A DNA stretch of 64,000 bases from contig MU129001.1 of NCBI GenBank assembly GCA_014904985.1, positions 80,739-144,738 of the forward strand, written 5' to 3'. Positions 36,417 to 52,785 of this stretch are shown piece by piece. Source of the stretch: Hydnum rufescens UP504 (taxonomy: Eukaryota > Basidiomycota > Agaricomycetes > Cantharellales > Hydnaceae). The notes under the pieces are model-generated. The model saw nothing but the letters and a program-made list of their open reading frames with translations. It had not been told where the DNA came from and made no database searches. Position 1 is the stretch's first letter. Each line of letters begins with the position of its first letter. The translations under genes and the position numbers were made by a program.

Positions 36417-39400
36417 ATGAGGGAACGCGAAGAGGCGGAGGCCACGCCTCTGCTATCTCGTAGCAGTGAGGCGAGAGCCTTTCGGTTGTCAAATGAGAAA
36501 ACTCTGAAGACTTCGTTTGTAGTTGCGGCTAGAATCCACCATCGTCTACCCTGTGATTCAACAAATCCGAGAGGATGCTATCCACTACATCGATACCCCT
36601 TTAACCTATGACGCTGTGCGTTGTGTACGGCTGAAATAAACCCTGGATGATCCTCATAAGGAAATGTTAGATGACTGCACCTGATCTCAGTTATACTCTC
36701 GTCAGGTGCGTCTATCTACGATACGATTCGGGGCATCAGCTTGACAATTCGAGAAGACCCCTTACCCAGAAATATCAGAAGCTGCAGAACATGGCAGTGC
36801 CTTTCTGCCTTCTTCTCAATCGCGCGTACTTTCTGCGAGATCGAAATATCGCTACCAAGTCTCTTTCTCAGTCCCGGGCAGAATTGTGCGAAATAATTGC
36901 CGTTAGAATCTTACGATACTGGGCCGACGAAACCCTTGACCTTGCAACTGTTATGACCACGTCCTGGCTAGTATTTGCTGGCGCTGACTCCCAGGTTTTG
37001 GCCAAGGTAGAGGAAGAACAGGAAGAATCTATTCACAAAGATATCCATCTTGGGAACGCAATTGAGATGGCTATAATTTCAGATGCCAAGCGGTTCATCA
37101 AATCTTCCGCCACTCAGAAAATAATCAGTAAGCTGGGCGCCCCTTAGGCAGATACATCCAGCTCCTCACGCCGCGCGGTCCCAGATGCGATATGGGCTGG
37201 AAAGATCATTTACCAAGCTGAAAGTGACCACGCGATCCTAGCAGATGTACGGTGTCCAAGCTCTCTGAGAGGATTTACCTCATGCCTTATCGGAACAGAC
37301 GTACAAACGAGCCCCTGTGCATTTCTATGACCCAATGAGGGCGCCACTGCTCGACCACTATCGGTCTGTCGTCTTCTCAGGGTCTGGTCCCTTGAAATTT
37401 ACCATTCTGAATTATTAAGACTCAAAGTACCTGCTGTCCGCGCGGTACTCGAGTATCTCAAGTTTGTCAAACTGCGTATCTTACTCTTCAAACTTCTTAA
37501 ACCTCTTTTCCAGCTTCGTTCTCCTGTTTATCCTTTTCCTCGTGGTGCTGGAGACCAACGAAATCGATGCCATTAATTTTCCCGAGTGGATGTTCATTAT
37601 GTACGCATTCGGTAAGATAACATTTCCTTCCAATCACGTTATAATCCTATGGGTTCTATCAGGCTTCACCGTGGATAAACTTGCGTCGATGCAGGAGCAC
37701 GGGCTCAAACGTAAGTTGTAATATTTCCTAGTTCTCGACTATACATCACTTCTGATATTTGTACATACAGTATATTCGGCAAATGTGAGTCAAAATTCAA
37801 CGGTATTTCCTCCACGTGCTCTCGTTCTCTGATTCCTTAACTAGCTCTGGAATGGCTTCGACATAGCCTTCAGTGAGCATGTCTCTTGGCTTTACTCGGT
37901 TTTACTCCCGTTCATGGGATATTGTTCTCTAGTCTTGCATATATTCCTTACCTGTCTCTCCGGTTCTTTTGGCATCAGGACCGGGACCACAGGCGCTGGG
38001 CCGCAGAGCTCGGCATTGACATTCTTGCTCTTGCCGCGTGTTTCATGTTTCCTCGGTGTGTCATTCCTTTCGTTCTCTTCTCTTCCCCCGTACTAAATCC
38101 GTCAGGTAGACTCGCATTTGTCACGCTTTCGAATAACCTTATGGTTTTGTCCGTGTTGCCGAGTTTGTTCAGGAGTTGGAGACGAATTAACCCCTTGCCC
38201 ACCATATATGGCATTGTCAGGTCTCTCCGGTCCATGTTTGTTCAATTCGCAAAGCTCATGGTATTGGCGATATTCTGTTTCGGTGGTTTTCTGTATGCTC
38301 TTTGGACGTGAGTTTTCTGTCGCCTCGCTTATGCACCATCACTTGGATGAACGAATTCGACGATGCACACAGCTTTGGGAAATCGAGGTGCGTTGCTCAT
38401 TAAATAAATCTGCCTTCAGCCGTAATCTGAGACGCGAAACCAGGTATTCCGCATCGCAGATTGCTTGGTGGATGGCGGATCTGTGGTTCGGTCTTGATGC
38501 TAGTGGTTTTGACAACGCCGGTTCGTCCACTGATATACTCCTCAGGTCGTACGAAACATGCTTACGTGTTCATCAGGCCACTTTCACCCTGTTTTCGGAC
38601 CCCCACTGATGGTCGGTTTTTCTTTTTTTAAATAACGATGATTCGTAATATGATAGTCATTTCTCCCAGGTTGTGTATGCGTGCTGTTCGAACACTCTGC
38701 TTTTGACAGGTAAGGAGCACAGCGTTGGTCACCGGTTCCTGTCCTTAACACTTGCGCCTTGGCGCCTCCCTTGAAGTACTCGTTTCGGTACGTGCCTGCA
38801 TCAAATAAATCATCACTCAACAATAGTCTCAGATCGATCCGGGGACAAATAGATCCTTTCCCAAACTTTCAGCATTCTCAGTGCAGATGCTGCGCAGAAG
38901 TGCATCGCTGGCTTCTATTCATCTGGGATCTGCTGGACACTGACCACTAAAGCATTCCAGGCTATGTTCCGACGCGCTGTCCAAACTATCGAAGGGTATG
39001 CAATCTTAACTTGGCGGGCTGGCCATCACCTCCTTACACTCTTCACTATTATAAAGAGTCAAGGCCGATGTGATCTTTTCATATCAGCCCCCCCTCAACA
39101 TTTTTGCGTTTTTAGTTATGTGGCCGGCATCATTCCTCCTTAACCCGAGGTGGTTTCACAAGGTTGGTCTTGCTATGGTTTCAATCTAATCTTCAAGACG
39201 TTAATCATGATCTGGGCCTCTTAGTTCAATGTCTTGATGATTCGGTATGTCCTATCTATGTTTCACTTCGACTAAGTGCGTTGTTAACTCCCGATGGGCG
39301 GAAGAATCACTTCTTTCCCTATCCTCCTCACCATAGGGATTTACGAAAGGCAAACAAGGGGATCGCCTGAGAGGCTTCGCGAGCGTGTCTCGACGATGTT

Positions 39401-40384
39401 TGATAAAATTCCTCGGCGACTGAGGCCTTTGAGTAAGCTCTGCATCTGACTCAATCGGTATGACGCGTGCAAACATCACTGCAGCATTTTTGGAAGGTTT
39501 GGGCGGCCAAGGCTCGGAGATTGATGCGATTTTTGAGATCGAAGCTCGAGTCGTCGACGAATATCTCAACGAACAGCTTGATGATCATGAAATCCCTTCG
39601 AAACCCCAAACCCCGACGCACTCCCAGTCCTCTCCACTCTCAAACCATTCATCGCCCTCTATCGAAATACCAGGGGCCAAATCCCCTTCGTCTCCTCCGG
39701 TGATGTTTCCTGGATCTCAAACGCCATCGCCTGGACCAGAGAGACCATTCATGGGAAGTGGATCTCTGAACGTGTTTGGCGAACCGGAATCACCCAAGAT
39801 GTCAGATCATCCCATGCGATACCGACTGTCGCCACGACCGCTGCCCCCACGCCATGTACGGACCCGCCGCGACTCCTTATTCCAGAGGTATCGTGCTACA
39901 CCAATGACAATAGCGAATAATGGTGGACTGGGAGCAGCCAATGCTTCGATCAGCACTGTGCTCGATTTAGAACCAGATTCCACCTTGGATACTTCGCCCC
40001 TCGGAATGCTCTTCGGGACCGTGGTCCAGGAAGGTGGCCACGATCCTTTCGCCACCTAGTGCCGCAACCGGAGTTCAGCCTGGTCGAGGCACCGGCTCTC
40101 TCTCTAGACGAACGCAAGTCATGTCTGCCTTGTCAGATGTGGGCATTCTGAGAAGGAGGCTCTCGTCGAATGTGTCGCTCGCGACTAGACCGAAGCTGGC
40201 TGCCGTGAACGATACACCTCAACCCGAGACTGTGCAAGAGACTCGCGATGAAGAGGAGAGCGGAATTGACCCGAAGAAAAGAGAAAACGAAGTGATGAGA
40301 ATGCTGAGCGACTTGGAGCGGAGGCAGGTGAAGATAGAGGGACAACTGGATCAATTAATTGGTATGCTTCAGCACCAGAGATAA
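36417..40384 (+). CDS. YVC1: vacuolar TRP-like cation channel (YVC1)
   Basis: Vacuolar Ca2+-release channel. Start ATG 36417 (MREREEAEATPLLSRS). In order: VYPVIQQIREDAIHYIDTPL; APDLSYTLVR; CLLLNRAYFLRD; ILRYWADETLDLATVMTTSW; NAIEMAIISDAKRFIKSS; ESDHAILAD; VHFYDPMRAPLLDHYR; then spans (FVLLFILFLVVLE, MFIMYAFGFTVDKL, LWNGFDIAF), NNLMVLS, FCFGGFLYALWT (pore side), YSASQIAWWMADLWFGLDASGF, FHPVFGPPLM, SYQPPLNIFAFLVMWPASF, NPRWFHKV, SFPILLTIGIYERQ, LEGLGGQGSEIDAIFEIE and a long Ser/Pro tail with a coiled end (NEVMRMLSDLERRQVKIEGQ). More than fifteen introns. The frame breaks by one base near 36540, near 37925 and near 40035; I could not assign introns there. Confidence 0.82.
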
Positions 40385-40470
40385 TTTACGTTTGGGTTAC
40401 GGATCTCTGTTTATTGACGTAATGCAACGTATAAGAAAGTAATCTCCCAAGCATGGACATCATAGCACCT

Positions 40471-41082
40471 TTAGACAGGTTCAAGATATCCCTGAACGAT
40501 CAAATGCTCCACATCACTTCTTCTTATCATAAACCTTTGTCCTTTCTGGAAGTCGATGGTCCCAAGCTCTGTGTGTATCGTTCCACAGTCTCGAACGACA
40601 CGAACTTGAACATAGAGATCTTTCGGTGGTGACAACAATCCTCCCGCCACATCGAGTACGTCGAGCACATCAGAACGATAGTCCATTATAAGAGCATTGT
40701 ATTGGCGAAGGAAATCGACTTCGTGAGGCGACATCTTTTGTCTTAAATCTTGGTCGTTAAGAACATGGGGAAGAGCGCCTCCAGAAGCCCAATAGCTGTC
40801 CTTAAGTCGATCAATACGATACGAGAGATACGCGAGCAGGCAACGCTTATTGCGGTGCGCTGATGCATGGTATACGTTAATTTCGCACATCACATTGGCA
40901 GAGGGAGGGCTATCTGGGATGTCGTCCGTATTTTCCTTGAATGCGGTCTCCATGTCGGCGTCAAGAGTACGGATTTCGCGCACAACGTTCCGTACCATCT
41001 CATCATTGTAGCTGATGAGTGTATCCAGTGCTTTCGAATGGCGTGCCTCATTGATGAGCCCCGTAGCAGCGTCCCCGAACAT
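40471..41082 (-). CDS. PSF1: GINS complex subunit PSF1
   Basis: Subunit of the GINS tetramer that joins Cdc45 and Mcm2-7 in the replicative CMG helicase. Single exon of 203 codons. The start is taken at ATG 41082 (MFGDAATGLINEAR), which has a CACC context and matches the family N-terminus; the frame stays open 21 codons further upstream. Landmarks: VMCEINVYHASAHRNKRCLLA, YRIDRLKDSYWASGG, LPHVLNDQDLRQKMSPHE, and the C-terminal B domain DLYVQVRVVRDCG, FQKGQRFMIRRSDVEHLI, GYLEPV. No defect seen. Divergent from APC11 with a long-TIR element in between. Confidence 0.93.
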   Translation of the reverse strand: MFGDAATGLINEARHSKALDTLISYNDEMVRNVVREIRTLDADMETAFKENTDDIPDSPPSANVMCEINVYHASAHRNKRCLLAYLSYRIDRLKDSYWASGGALPHVLNDQDLRQKMSPHEVDFLRQYNALIMDYRSDVLDVLDVAGGLLSPPKDLYVQVRVVRDCGTIHTELGTIDFQKGQRFMIRRSDVEHLIVQGYLEPV

Positions 41083-41280
41083 GGTGAGAATCGTGTAACG
41101 ATGCCGGAAATAACCGACACCAAGATGTGATCTTCGATTCTTCATTATTCACAATGCTACGTTATAATTAGAGCCGCCGCCGGCTCCTGCCCCATGAGTT
41201 ATATACTGTAAGCTACAACCTCTCCAAGGGCAGTAGCTGTTACATAAGATGGGAATGGCCATATGGAACAAGTGCAATAC

Positions 41281-41854
41281 TAGTCTCGTAACCAGACCGA
41301 GTGAACTCTGGTACAATGGGGAGTTCCGAAGGCGCGGGCACGAAGCTTCCGCTCCAGCCAATCAGAAAAAGTTTTGACCGGTGTTTGCCGAAACTTTCAG
41401 TTGGTTTTTGACTGACAATCATTATTATGCCTACCGTAGTTTCAATTTTCTGGACCTCATCAGTGAGCTGGTTGTTGGGACGAATATACGCTCGCTTACC
41501 TAATGTATATACTTCGTGTTTCTCTTCTACATGTGCGTTACGCTTCCGCCGAGCACCGTCGCTCATTACTGGTGAGCGTATAGATGTCACTTGAGTTCTT
41601 TGCTGCCGATTCCTGGTCTATTCGGCCTTCGATATCAACGCACCACCCACATACTGCCAAGCAAGGTAGAGCCCGTGACTAATAGTTCCCATAATTGGTA
41701 AGTCGATCGTCGCATACCCAACTGAAAGCACCGGCAAACACCGGTCAAAACTTTTTCTGATTGGCTGTAGCGGAAGCATCGTGCCCGCGCCTTCGGATCT
41801 CCCCGTTTCACCAGACCGAGTTCACTCGGTCTGGTAACGAGAGTTACGAGACTA
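41281..41854. mobile_element. Mutator-like MITE with long inverted repeats
   Basis: 574 bases with terminal inverted repeats of about 124 (41281-41404) and 136 bases (41719-41854), beginning TAGTCTCGTAAC and ending with its inverse, flanked by a perfect 9-base duplication GTGCAATAC (41272-41280 and 41855-41863). Long TIRs plus 9-base target duplication are the hallmark of Mutator-like elements. The 314-base interior has no transposase. The right TIR also contains a hairpin with 11-base arms (CCAGACCGAGT, 41811-41834). Confidence 0.85.
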
Positions 41855-41930
41855 GTGCAATACGGAAGTTTGGTGCGAGTACGGCAACTGCCGGGGCACT
41901 TAGATAAGACAGCTCTCTATACGAACGCTA

Positions 41931-42293
41931 ATGAAAGTAATTGTTCACCGCTGGAACGCTATCGCTCAGTGGAGATGGGACGTCGGACAAGATGGGGATG
42001 GCCCTGACGAAGACTCCGAGGAGGATCTCTGTGGTATTTGTCGTGCCTCCTATGAAGGCTGCTGTCCCACTTGCAAAGTCCCTGGAGACGACTGTCCTCT
42101 AAGTCAGTGTCGTGTCTTTCTAGTATATCAAGGTAATACGTGATTATTTACCAATACTACGGCAATACCAGTCTGGGGAAAGTGCTCCCATGTCTTCCAT
42201 ATGCACTGCCTGCTCAAGTGGATCGCTACTCCCGCTTCCAAGTCCCAATGTCCAATGGATCGACGGCCGTGGGGTACGCGAAAAAGTCGATGA
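41931..42293 (+). CDS. APC11: anaphase-promoting complex subunit APC11 (RING-H2)
   Basis: Catalytic RING subunit of the APC/C ubiquitin ligase, which recruits the E2. Exons 41931-42102 and 42172-42293, 97 residues. Begins MKVIVHRWNAIAQWRWD, has a short acidic insert, then the RING-H2 ligands CGICRASYEGCCPTCKVPGDDCPL, read here as CGIC, CCPTC, then across the intron WGKCSHVFHMHCLLKW and CPMDRRPW. All eight zinc ligands are present. It ends GTRKSR. The upstream MITE ends 76 bases before the ATG. Confidence 0.93.
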
Positions 42294-42551
42294 TTCGAAA
42301 CTTGTTGACCAATCATCCCCCCGCAGAGACCGCCGATGGCAAGGTGAACCGTTCCAACGCAGCAGCCTTTGCAGCAGCGGCAGCTGCTGGGGCCGGAGGT
42401 TAAGCCAGAACTGAGGTTCGCATGTTCGCCTGTCTAGCAATGGCCATACATATGTATCCCGATGAATTTGTGAATAACGGTGCATTGTATAGGGTAAATG
42501 TAGAAGTCCAAAGGTGTAAATACAAATATAGGTGTGGAAATGGTCAGTCAT

Positions 42552-46625
<4,074 letters not shown>

Positions 46626-46879
46626 CGCAGGGCAGACAGCAATGTTCCTTCGTGCTCACCGTCTCCGTAGGAGCCAGAAGAGAGGAACGAAGCGCGAGAA
46701 AGAGGGGGATAGTTCGGAGAATCCCGCAGAACGCGTACTCGCTCGCGACAGCGGTGACGACGTGAGAAACGAAGCGACGACGCTGGTGGCATTGTCGACG
46801 CCGGTAGTGATTCTATTGATTGACTGTGCGTTTGGATGTCCCCGAGTTGGTGTTTCTGTTGCTGGCTCCATCTCCTGTC

Positions 46880-49109
46880 ATGAACAAAGTCTCTGCTCAG
46901 CTCTCGTATCTGGTCATATTCAACCCTACTCTCGCATCGCTCTCACCCACGGAAGACGAAGATGAGATCGAGCAAGCCCATATATTGTTCTATACGTCCC
47001 GTTCTCGTGCTGTTTCGCGCGATACTATGCTTAGACAGGTTGGTCTTGCGAAGGCATTGATCAACTTCTCTGCGTTCGTCCCTGCCATCTTTGCAACAGA
47101 CAGGACTAGGAGACAATAATCTTCCTTCCCTCTGGCAGATTATTTGCGCATGGGGCGGCCTGCGATAATGTGCACTCACAACGGAAACGAATGATTATGG
47201 TATCGCCGGAACCCAAATTCTGGATGCATGCTGTGAGTATGCGAAGCATATGAACACAGGGTGTGTGACGAGCATAAATGGTAGTGTATAGACCTTGGTC
47301 GCACTGGACGGCCCAATCCACTAGTGACAAATGGCAAAGGGAAAGCGAAGGAGGCAGTCCCTCCGATCGAGCCATTGTACGATTACCTGGATCACCCAAC
47401 TATTGATTCGGCCATTCGACTCCAATTCCTGCGTGCTTACGAGGAATTTAAGGTTGAGATGATGCTGTGTTGCATCGATTGTATCTAATGTGATCATTAC
47501 CGTAGCTTCTTCACGGGACTTTTGGTGAAATCCTCCGAAAGTCTGGGAAGTCCTCCCTTGAGCGCTCCCTCGAACAATTCTTCAACGTGTGGGCCTTGCG
47601 GTGGGATTTGGACTCCACGCCAGATCTCGTCTCTCATCTAGGTCAGTAACGTGGGCATGCACATAACCTAATATTGACATCACTAGCGTACAGGTTTTCC
47701 CATGTATGATCGGCACAATCGGATAAAGCCTCTCATCGACGACTTACTCAGGGAATTGCCCCCTACATCGATAGCGTTCATGCTTCAACACGATCCACCT
47801 CGGTTACTAACTGCGGCGCCTTCAGCACATTTATATCCATCTTCACTTCCATTGCATCTTTTGTCGCTACAGATGTCCCCGCCACCAGTAGTGACTCTGC
47901 CCCGATCAGTTGAATTCCCTGATACCCTTAAATCCGAAGACAATGGATCTCTGGCCCCTCAGACTGTGCCACAAGTAGCTCCTATGCCCTCCTCTCCCCT
48001 CTCTGCAAGCAGTTTCCTGCCAAGTATAGCAAATCCAAAGAGATGGGCCTGGCCTGACTATCTGTTATTAAATCGCCACAATCGTCTGGATCTGTCCTCC
48101 AGTGCCCCAGATAGTAATAAATCACCCCACGGTGGTGTGGGATCAAAGTCCCCGGTAGTGGATGATCGCCTACTCCATACAGAGAAAACCTCCGAGCTGA
48201 CCTCGACAGTCACACCACCATCACCAGATTCTGTATCTGTGGATTCTATAGACCAAAAAGCATTAGAAGATGCCATTAGCACGGAGCCGAATATAGACGA
48301 CGATCTTTCCCGATATCCGCCTTTGCCACCCTCCCCACCGCCTCCCCCACCGTTCATGAAACTGGCTGTACATATTGCGGATTCGACAGATCCCGAGGCA
48401 ACGGAGGAGAGAACCGTTTTCTATGTTTCCGTGCGTAAGACCCTCGTACCACAAGTTGAAACTTCTCTAGACGACTTTGGAGATAGGGTCATGGCATGAC
48501 GTTGGCATTCCTTACCTCGCAGAGCGAATTGCCCCGTGACACTGCCAGCCTTTTGGAGCAACATGCTGAAGAGACACTACGACTATTGTGGCATGTGTTA
48601 GAGAGTTCCCAGGCACCGATGTAAGTGCCATTGCCCCTCATCCTTCTCTCCCTGATCTTCCGCGTCATTCTGGCCCTAGGACGGATCCCCTGCAACCTGC
48701 GACTGTATTCCCTTCGAAGTCTATCGTGTATAATTCCCGCACTAATACGAGCACAGCATCCCCATCTCAATACGCAGGCAGCGTTCATTTCTTCGCAGCC
48801 CGAGACACATTTAACCAGTCCGTATCAGTTATCAGTTACGTTATGACAAAGACTAGTATTCTTATCCAAATTGTTGGCTTCTTAAGGCATTCACCCAGTT
48901 TGACCGAATGTATCTCTCGGACAGCATCGAACCAGTGGCGTGCTTCTCGACGTGGTCAGCCGATTAATGGTCCAGCGCAGAATGATATCCAGAACGGGGA
49001 AGTGGGTGATATCGAACTTCATATCGAGATTGGAAATGCCCAAGCTTCTCTGGTGGACGTTGATGTCGAGCTCGGTGCGGCTATGCGAAGGATCTCCAGC
49101 ACTCTCTAA
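46880..49109 (+). CDS. CCZ1: vacuolar fusion protein CCZ1
   Basis: Half of the Mon1-Ccz1 guanine-nucleotide exchange factor for the Rab Ypt7, needed for late endosome, autophagosome and vacuole fusion. Start ATG 46880 (MNKVSAQLSYLVIFNPTL). Order: EEQAH-like EIEQAHILFYTSRSRAVSRD, MLRQVGLAKALINFS, then introns and RKRMIMVSPEPKFWMHAV, FLRAYEEFKLLHGTFGEIL, FFNVWALRWDLD, then a Ser/Pro-rich middle with a proline run, and an end GDIELHIEIG, ASLVDVDVELGAAMRRI. Introns: donors near 47078, 47234, 47453, 47641, 48608. The frame changes near 48497 and 48935 without a clear intron. Divergent from the deubiquitinase by 254 bases. Confidence 0.82.
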
Positions 49110-49973
49110 ATCAGGGCATCCGCGATGATCCAGGGACGTCAAGGTTGGAACATAATCCAATAGTCACACGCCATGTAGAAGTTGGTTTTTCTGAAATGTC
49201 TTTATTCAATATCCTACGACGGACTGCAATAAATAGGGTACTGAGCGACGGGTGGGGGAAATTTTAGTCTCATTTGAGTGGTAATATTTGATCATATTGA
49301 ATGATGTGCCATCCCATCTTGACTCATTGGTCTATTGGAGCAGGTGGCAGCCAACTCAGTCAAAGCTTAACCTGTAGGTCATATAGTTGTTAGGTGAGCT
49401 CAGAATCAATCTCATCAGTTGTCTCCAATCTCCACTCAGTAGTTCCAAGGTTCCATGCGTACGAGAGGTCGCAATTTCTCTAGCCAGTCACTGCTACACA
49501 GAAACGATGAAATGCAGAGTTACTCTATTGATATGATGAACTAGCGGATATTGTCAGCACAGTCCAAGAACAAAATATATAGACGCACAATCACCAGTCG
49601 GATTTACTCAGATTCCATGGTGGGTTTACTATATCGTTAGTGTTTTTGGTTGTCCTACTCCTGGATTGTCTGTTAGTTTGAGGAGGCAATAGAAGAAGTT
49701 GCAGGTTGATTTTGGTATATCAACGGACTAGAACTACCAGTAGCACTGACATGACAGATAGCCACGAATGTAGCAGTCCAGTGAACAGATAGATCCAGAT
49801 ATTTGCACATATGTGTGGTTTCGGTAATTTGCAATGGATGACATTACCAATACGCCTCATCGTGACAGGGTTACATGAGCGAATTCGAAGACTCTAAGGA
49901 GCCTGAGTACATCTCGGGAGGTCGGGAACTATACAATACCGAAAAAATGTCCTTAGCGATAAGTCTGGGCCCA
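49110..49973. other. convergent intergenic gap
   Basis: 864 bases between the stops of CCZ1 and the GH17 gene, rich in short A/T tracts. No coding, tRNA or repeat structure recognised. Confidence 0.45.
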
Positions 49974-51300
49974 TTAGCATTGGGAGAAGACGTTGGGGAG
50001 GTTGATTTTGTTGAATATGCCAAAGGACTGCTCGATTGCACCGCTTTTCCATAATTGGCTGGCCGACGAACGGTGAATCGAGGTTCCCAAATGCCAGTCA
50101 ATCTCAACCATACTCACTCGTCGTATTCGAACGCAAAAATGGACACTCCCCGAGCGGCACAGTTCAAGTTCCTAAGCGCTATTGTCTCATCATTTACAGA
50201 GGGTTGTCCAGCTCCAACAGGACTCCCTCTTGATGGCCAACCGGATCTAGTTGATATCAACGTGTCAGAAATTTTAGAATCTCTCCTTGAAAACACTGGA
50301 TCCCACGCACTCAGTAATGACTAGCCGCTTGCCTGGGCATGCATTCTGGAGCGAAGGGATTACAGTGCTGGTAATGAAGGAGCCGGCCGTCGCAGAAGTG
50401 CTTGGAGGATCGTAGAAGGCACTGTGTTCAGGCAAAGCAACATGAGCATCCAAGGCCACGGCGGTCAGGAAGGATCGCACTGTGCATTAGCGCCCACAAA
50501 GTCTGCTCCACACATGGATGGGTTGGCGCGGATAAACACCCAAGTGTGTACCGTGCTAACTGGAGTACTGACCCCGATGGATCCGAGGTAGCCTCGTACG
50601 TCATACACTTTGGCCATAATATTGCTCGCAGAATCGGCGACCTCGTTTCTGCACACAGAAATGTGAGATATCACCACAAATTATGATCGCGTTCGCAGCC
50701 TTGCCCAATGGTCAGACCCGTGTAGAGACCACCTCCATATTTTCGGTACGCGGCGACGAAAGTCTGCACGTCGTTGCTAAACCAAGGATAGAAATATTGT
50801 GAGATTTATTACGTAAGGACATGAGAGGTCGCACTTTATACCGACGATACCGTTCGCAATTGTGCCCTATTTTGGGGAGTATTAGTTCCACGTTTGATCG
50901 AATTGCAGATAGTCCGATAGCTCACGGCGACATATATCCCGGCCAGGACCTTAATGCCCGCGGCTTGTGCGGCCGAAGACGCCAGATCTAGCGCGTTGCA
51001 GTCAAATCCTATTATTCGAATGACGGAGAACCCATTATTCTTTGCATCATTGGCAACAGTATTCCACTAAATCAAGCAAATAAACTTTCATTAAGTCCCG
51101 AACCCGTGGGTGCAGCTTACTTGCTGCTGCGTTCTGCATGTGTATGAGGACGTTCCCCCTGGGAGTTATTTCGTCAAGGACCAACAATGCTCACAGAATG
51201 AGAATATACCTATGCTGTTGGATGTATTTATGCCGGTAAAATGGTTGCTTGCAAGGATCGAAAGTGGACCAAGAGCGATAAATGGAATCGTCCACTTCAT
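49974..51300 (-). CDS. GH17 beta-1,3-glucanase
   Basis: Secreted cell-wall enzyme hydrolysing or transferring beta-1,3-glucan. Start ATG 51300 with signal peptide MKWTIPFIALGPLSILAS. Exon 1 ends 51210. Then GTSSYTCRTQQQ, WNTVANDAKNNGFSVIRI, IGFDCNALDLASSAAQAAG, KVLAGIYVA, NDVQTFVAAYRKYGGGLY, LTIGNEV (acid/base Glu, split by an intron), STPVSTVHTW, VALDAHVALPEHSAFYDPPS, LVITE joined over an intron to SGWPSRGSPVGAGQPS (nucleophile Glu), IFAFEYDDGAIEQSFGIFN and NLPNVFSQC at the stop 49974-49976. Both catalytic glutamates are present. About eight introns. Confidence 0.88.
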
Positions 51301-51363
51301 GATAAATGCTGCTGATCAAGGTCAGAAGGCTGAGTGGTAAGGAGTCGACAAGGGATCCATGGG

Positions 51364-51371
51364 CTTATATA
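51364..51371 (-). promoter_or_regulatory. TATA box of the GH17 gene
   Basis: TATATAAG on the minus strand, 64 bases before the GH17 ATG at 51300. The spacing fits a core promoter with a short leader. Confidence 0.6.
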
Positions 51372-51936
51372 GGGCGCTAATATCAACACACAATTCAGCC
51401 TGGTGTATGCGTACGCGGCGCGGCGACATGTGCGATCAAATACGCCAATGCACCGGCAGGCTACACTGCTAATTTCAATGGAGCTCAGGAATCCGGCGAG
51501 AGGATAGGAGCCGTCCAAACAGATTGAGTGGTCACGTTGGCGGCTTGGGGTATCCATTAACCATCTACCGCGTGTTAGAAGAAGCCAAAATGATCCGCTC
51601 TTTAGGGGGAAAGACATCACACACATCTGTTACGCCACAAATAAACACACTCCATGAGGGTGTGCTGGCGACGGAGGTCTCAATATTTTCGGAGGGGGAA
51701 CGTAGTTTGATGTCAAATCCTTTTTAACCTCGCATGGTCGGTCAGCCATCCTCCAGAGTCCAGAGTCCAGAGAATAGTACGGTCTCCGAGTTGCTTTGCG
51801 TTATTTATTTCCACAACTCTACCTCGGTTGTCCAAGTAATTACGACGTATTTCCGCCTCCCTGAGATGGTTCCCCAGTTACGATGGCAGAGCGAGTTCAG
51901 TTTGGGCATTCCCGCGCGGCTGATGCCGTGACAACT
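51372..51936. other. divergent intergenic gap, GH17 / EMC5
   Basis: 565 bases holding the upstream regions of both genes. A tandem CAGAGTC word occurs near 51760. No gene recognised. Confidence 0.45.
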
Positions 51937-52539
51937 ATGCCATCACTCCTAGGACGGTCATTGATCCTCATCGCTGGCCTGACTCTCTTCCATGGTCTGT
52001 AGCATTGCGAGAACACTTGATGTTGTTTTTCTGACCAGTGAGGTTTCCATCTCTAACACTTGCATCTTAACATGAAGGCGCATTTTCGACGTACGAAAGT
52101 AAAAGCCTACACATTAAATCCTTGGCAAGTACGATTACTAATTCCTGGTTCGCAGATCTCTCTCAACTTAAGGCACTGGGTCGTCTTGGGACTGAGCACC
52201 GCATGCCTTGGGATGTAAATATTCTCTTATCCCAACCGTATCGTCATCCTGCTTAAATCATCTTATCCCTTTCGTAGACTGCAATAGAGCTTCTGGGAGC
52301 CCTCATTTTATTCATTATTGGTGCGACAGTCAATGCACCCCGCCTCAATGAAATTACTTGGTCAAGCCAAATGGCAAAATTGTTCGTTAATCATCTGCAT
52401 TGCTGGCGCGCACCGGTCCTAACTAGATACTACCTCCCTTACTCCCTCGACTAGGTCCATTGACGAAATGGATTCCCGTATGAGCTTTGCAAGTGTAAAT
52501 CATAGGGGAAAACGGCTGTTTGGTAATGGGAGTAATTGA
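51937..52539 (+). CDS. EMC5: ER membrane protein complex subunit 5 (EMC5)
   Basis: Small two-span subunit of the ER membrane insertase EMC. Five exons, 51937-51994, 52078-52098, 52156-52214, 52278-52381, 52455-52539, total 327 bases, 108 residues, every junction in frame with GT..AG. Reads MPSLLGRSLILIAGLTLFHG, AFSTYE, LSQLKALGR, HRMPWD, then TAIELLGALILFIIGATVNA (second span), LNEITWSSQMAKL, SIDEMDSRMSFASVNHRGK. The second exon is only 21 bases. Single open frames are too short to be noticed; the gene was found by joining exons. Matches the MMGT/EMC5 family in length and order. Confidence 0.9.
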
Positions 52540-52785
52540 TAATATGATGATACATTTCTCTCTCCCCTCCCCTTCCCCCCCCCCGGGAAAGCCTTCAAAT
52601 TCATAATACGATGGTTCTAAGTGCGCCATCTTGTTAACGAAAGCAATTAGTCGAGTGCATTATTCCTCGCTGGTGAGACACTTCCGGCCTTCAAGGTCCA
52701 CAGAATAGTAAAACGTCATTGCTCCTAATGCCCAAATTGGGAAGCCACGGCTCTTGGGCTCTTATCCAGTGTCGATCTTTGGGGA

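Noticed and set aside
51734..51931. 65-codon frame upstream of EMC5
   Set aside because: Lies in the divergent promoter gap, with no motif and no continuity with EMC5 exon 1.
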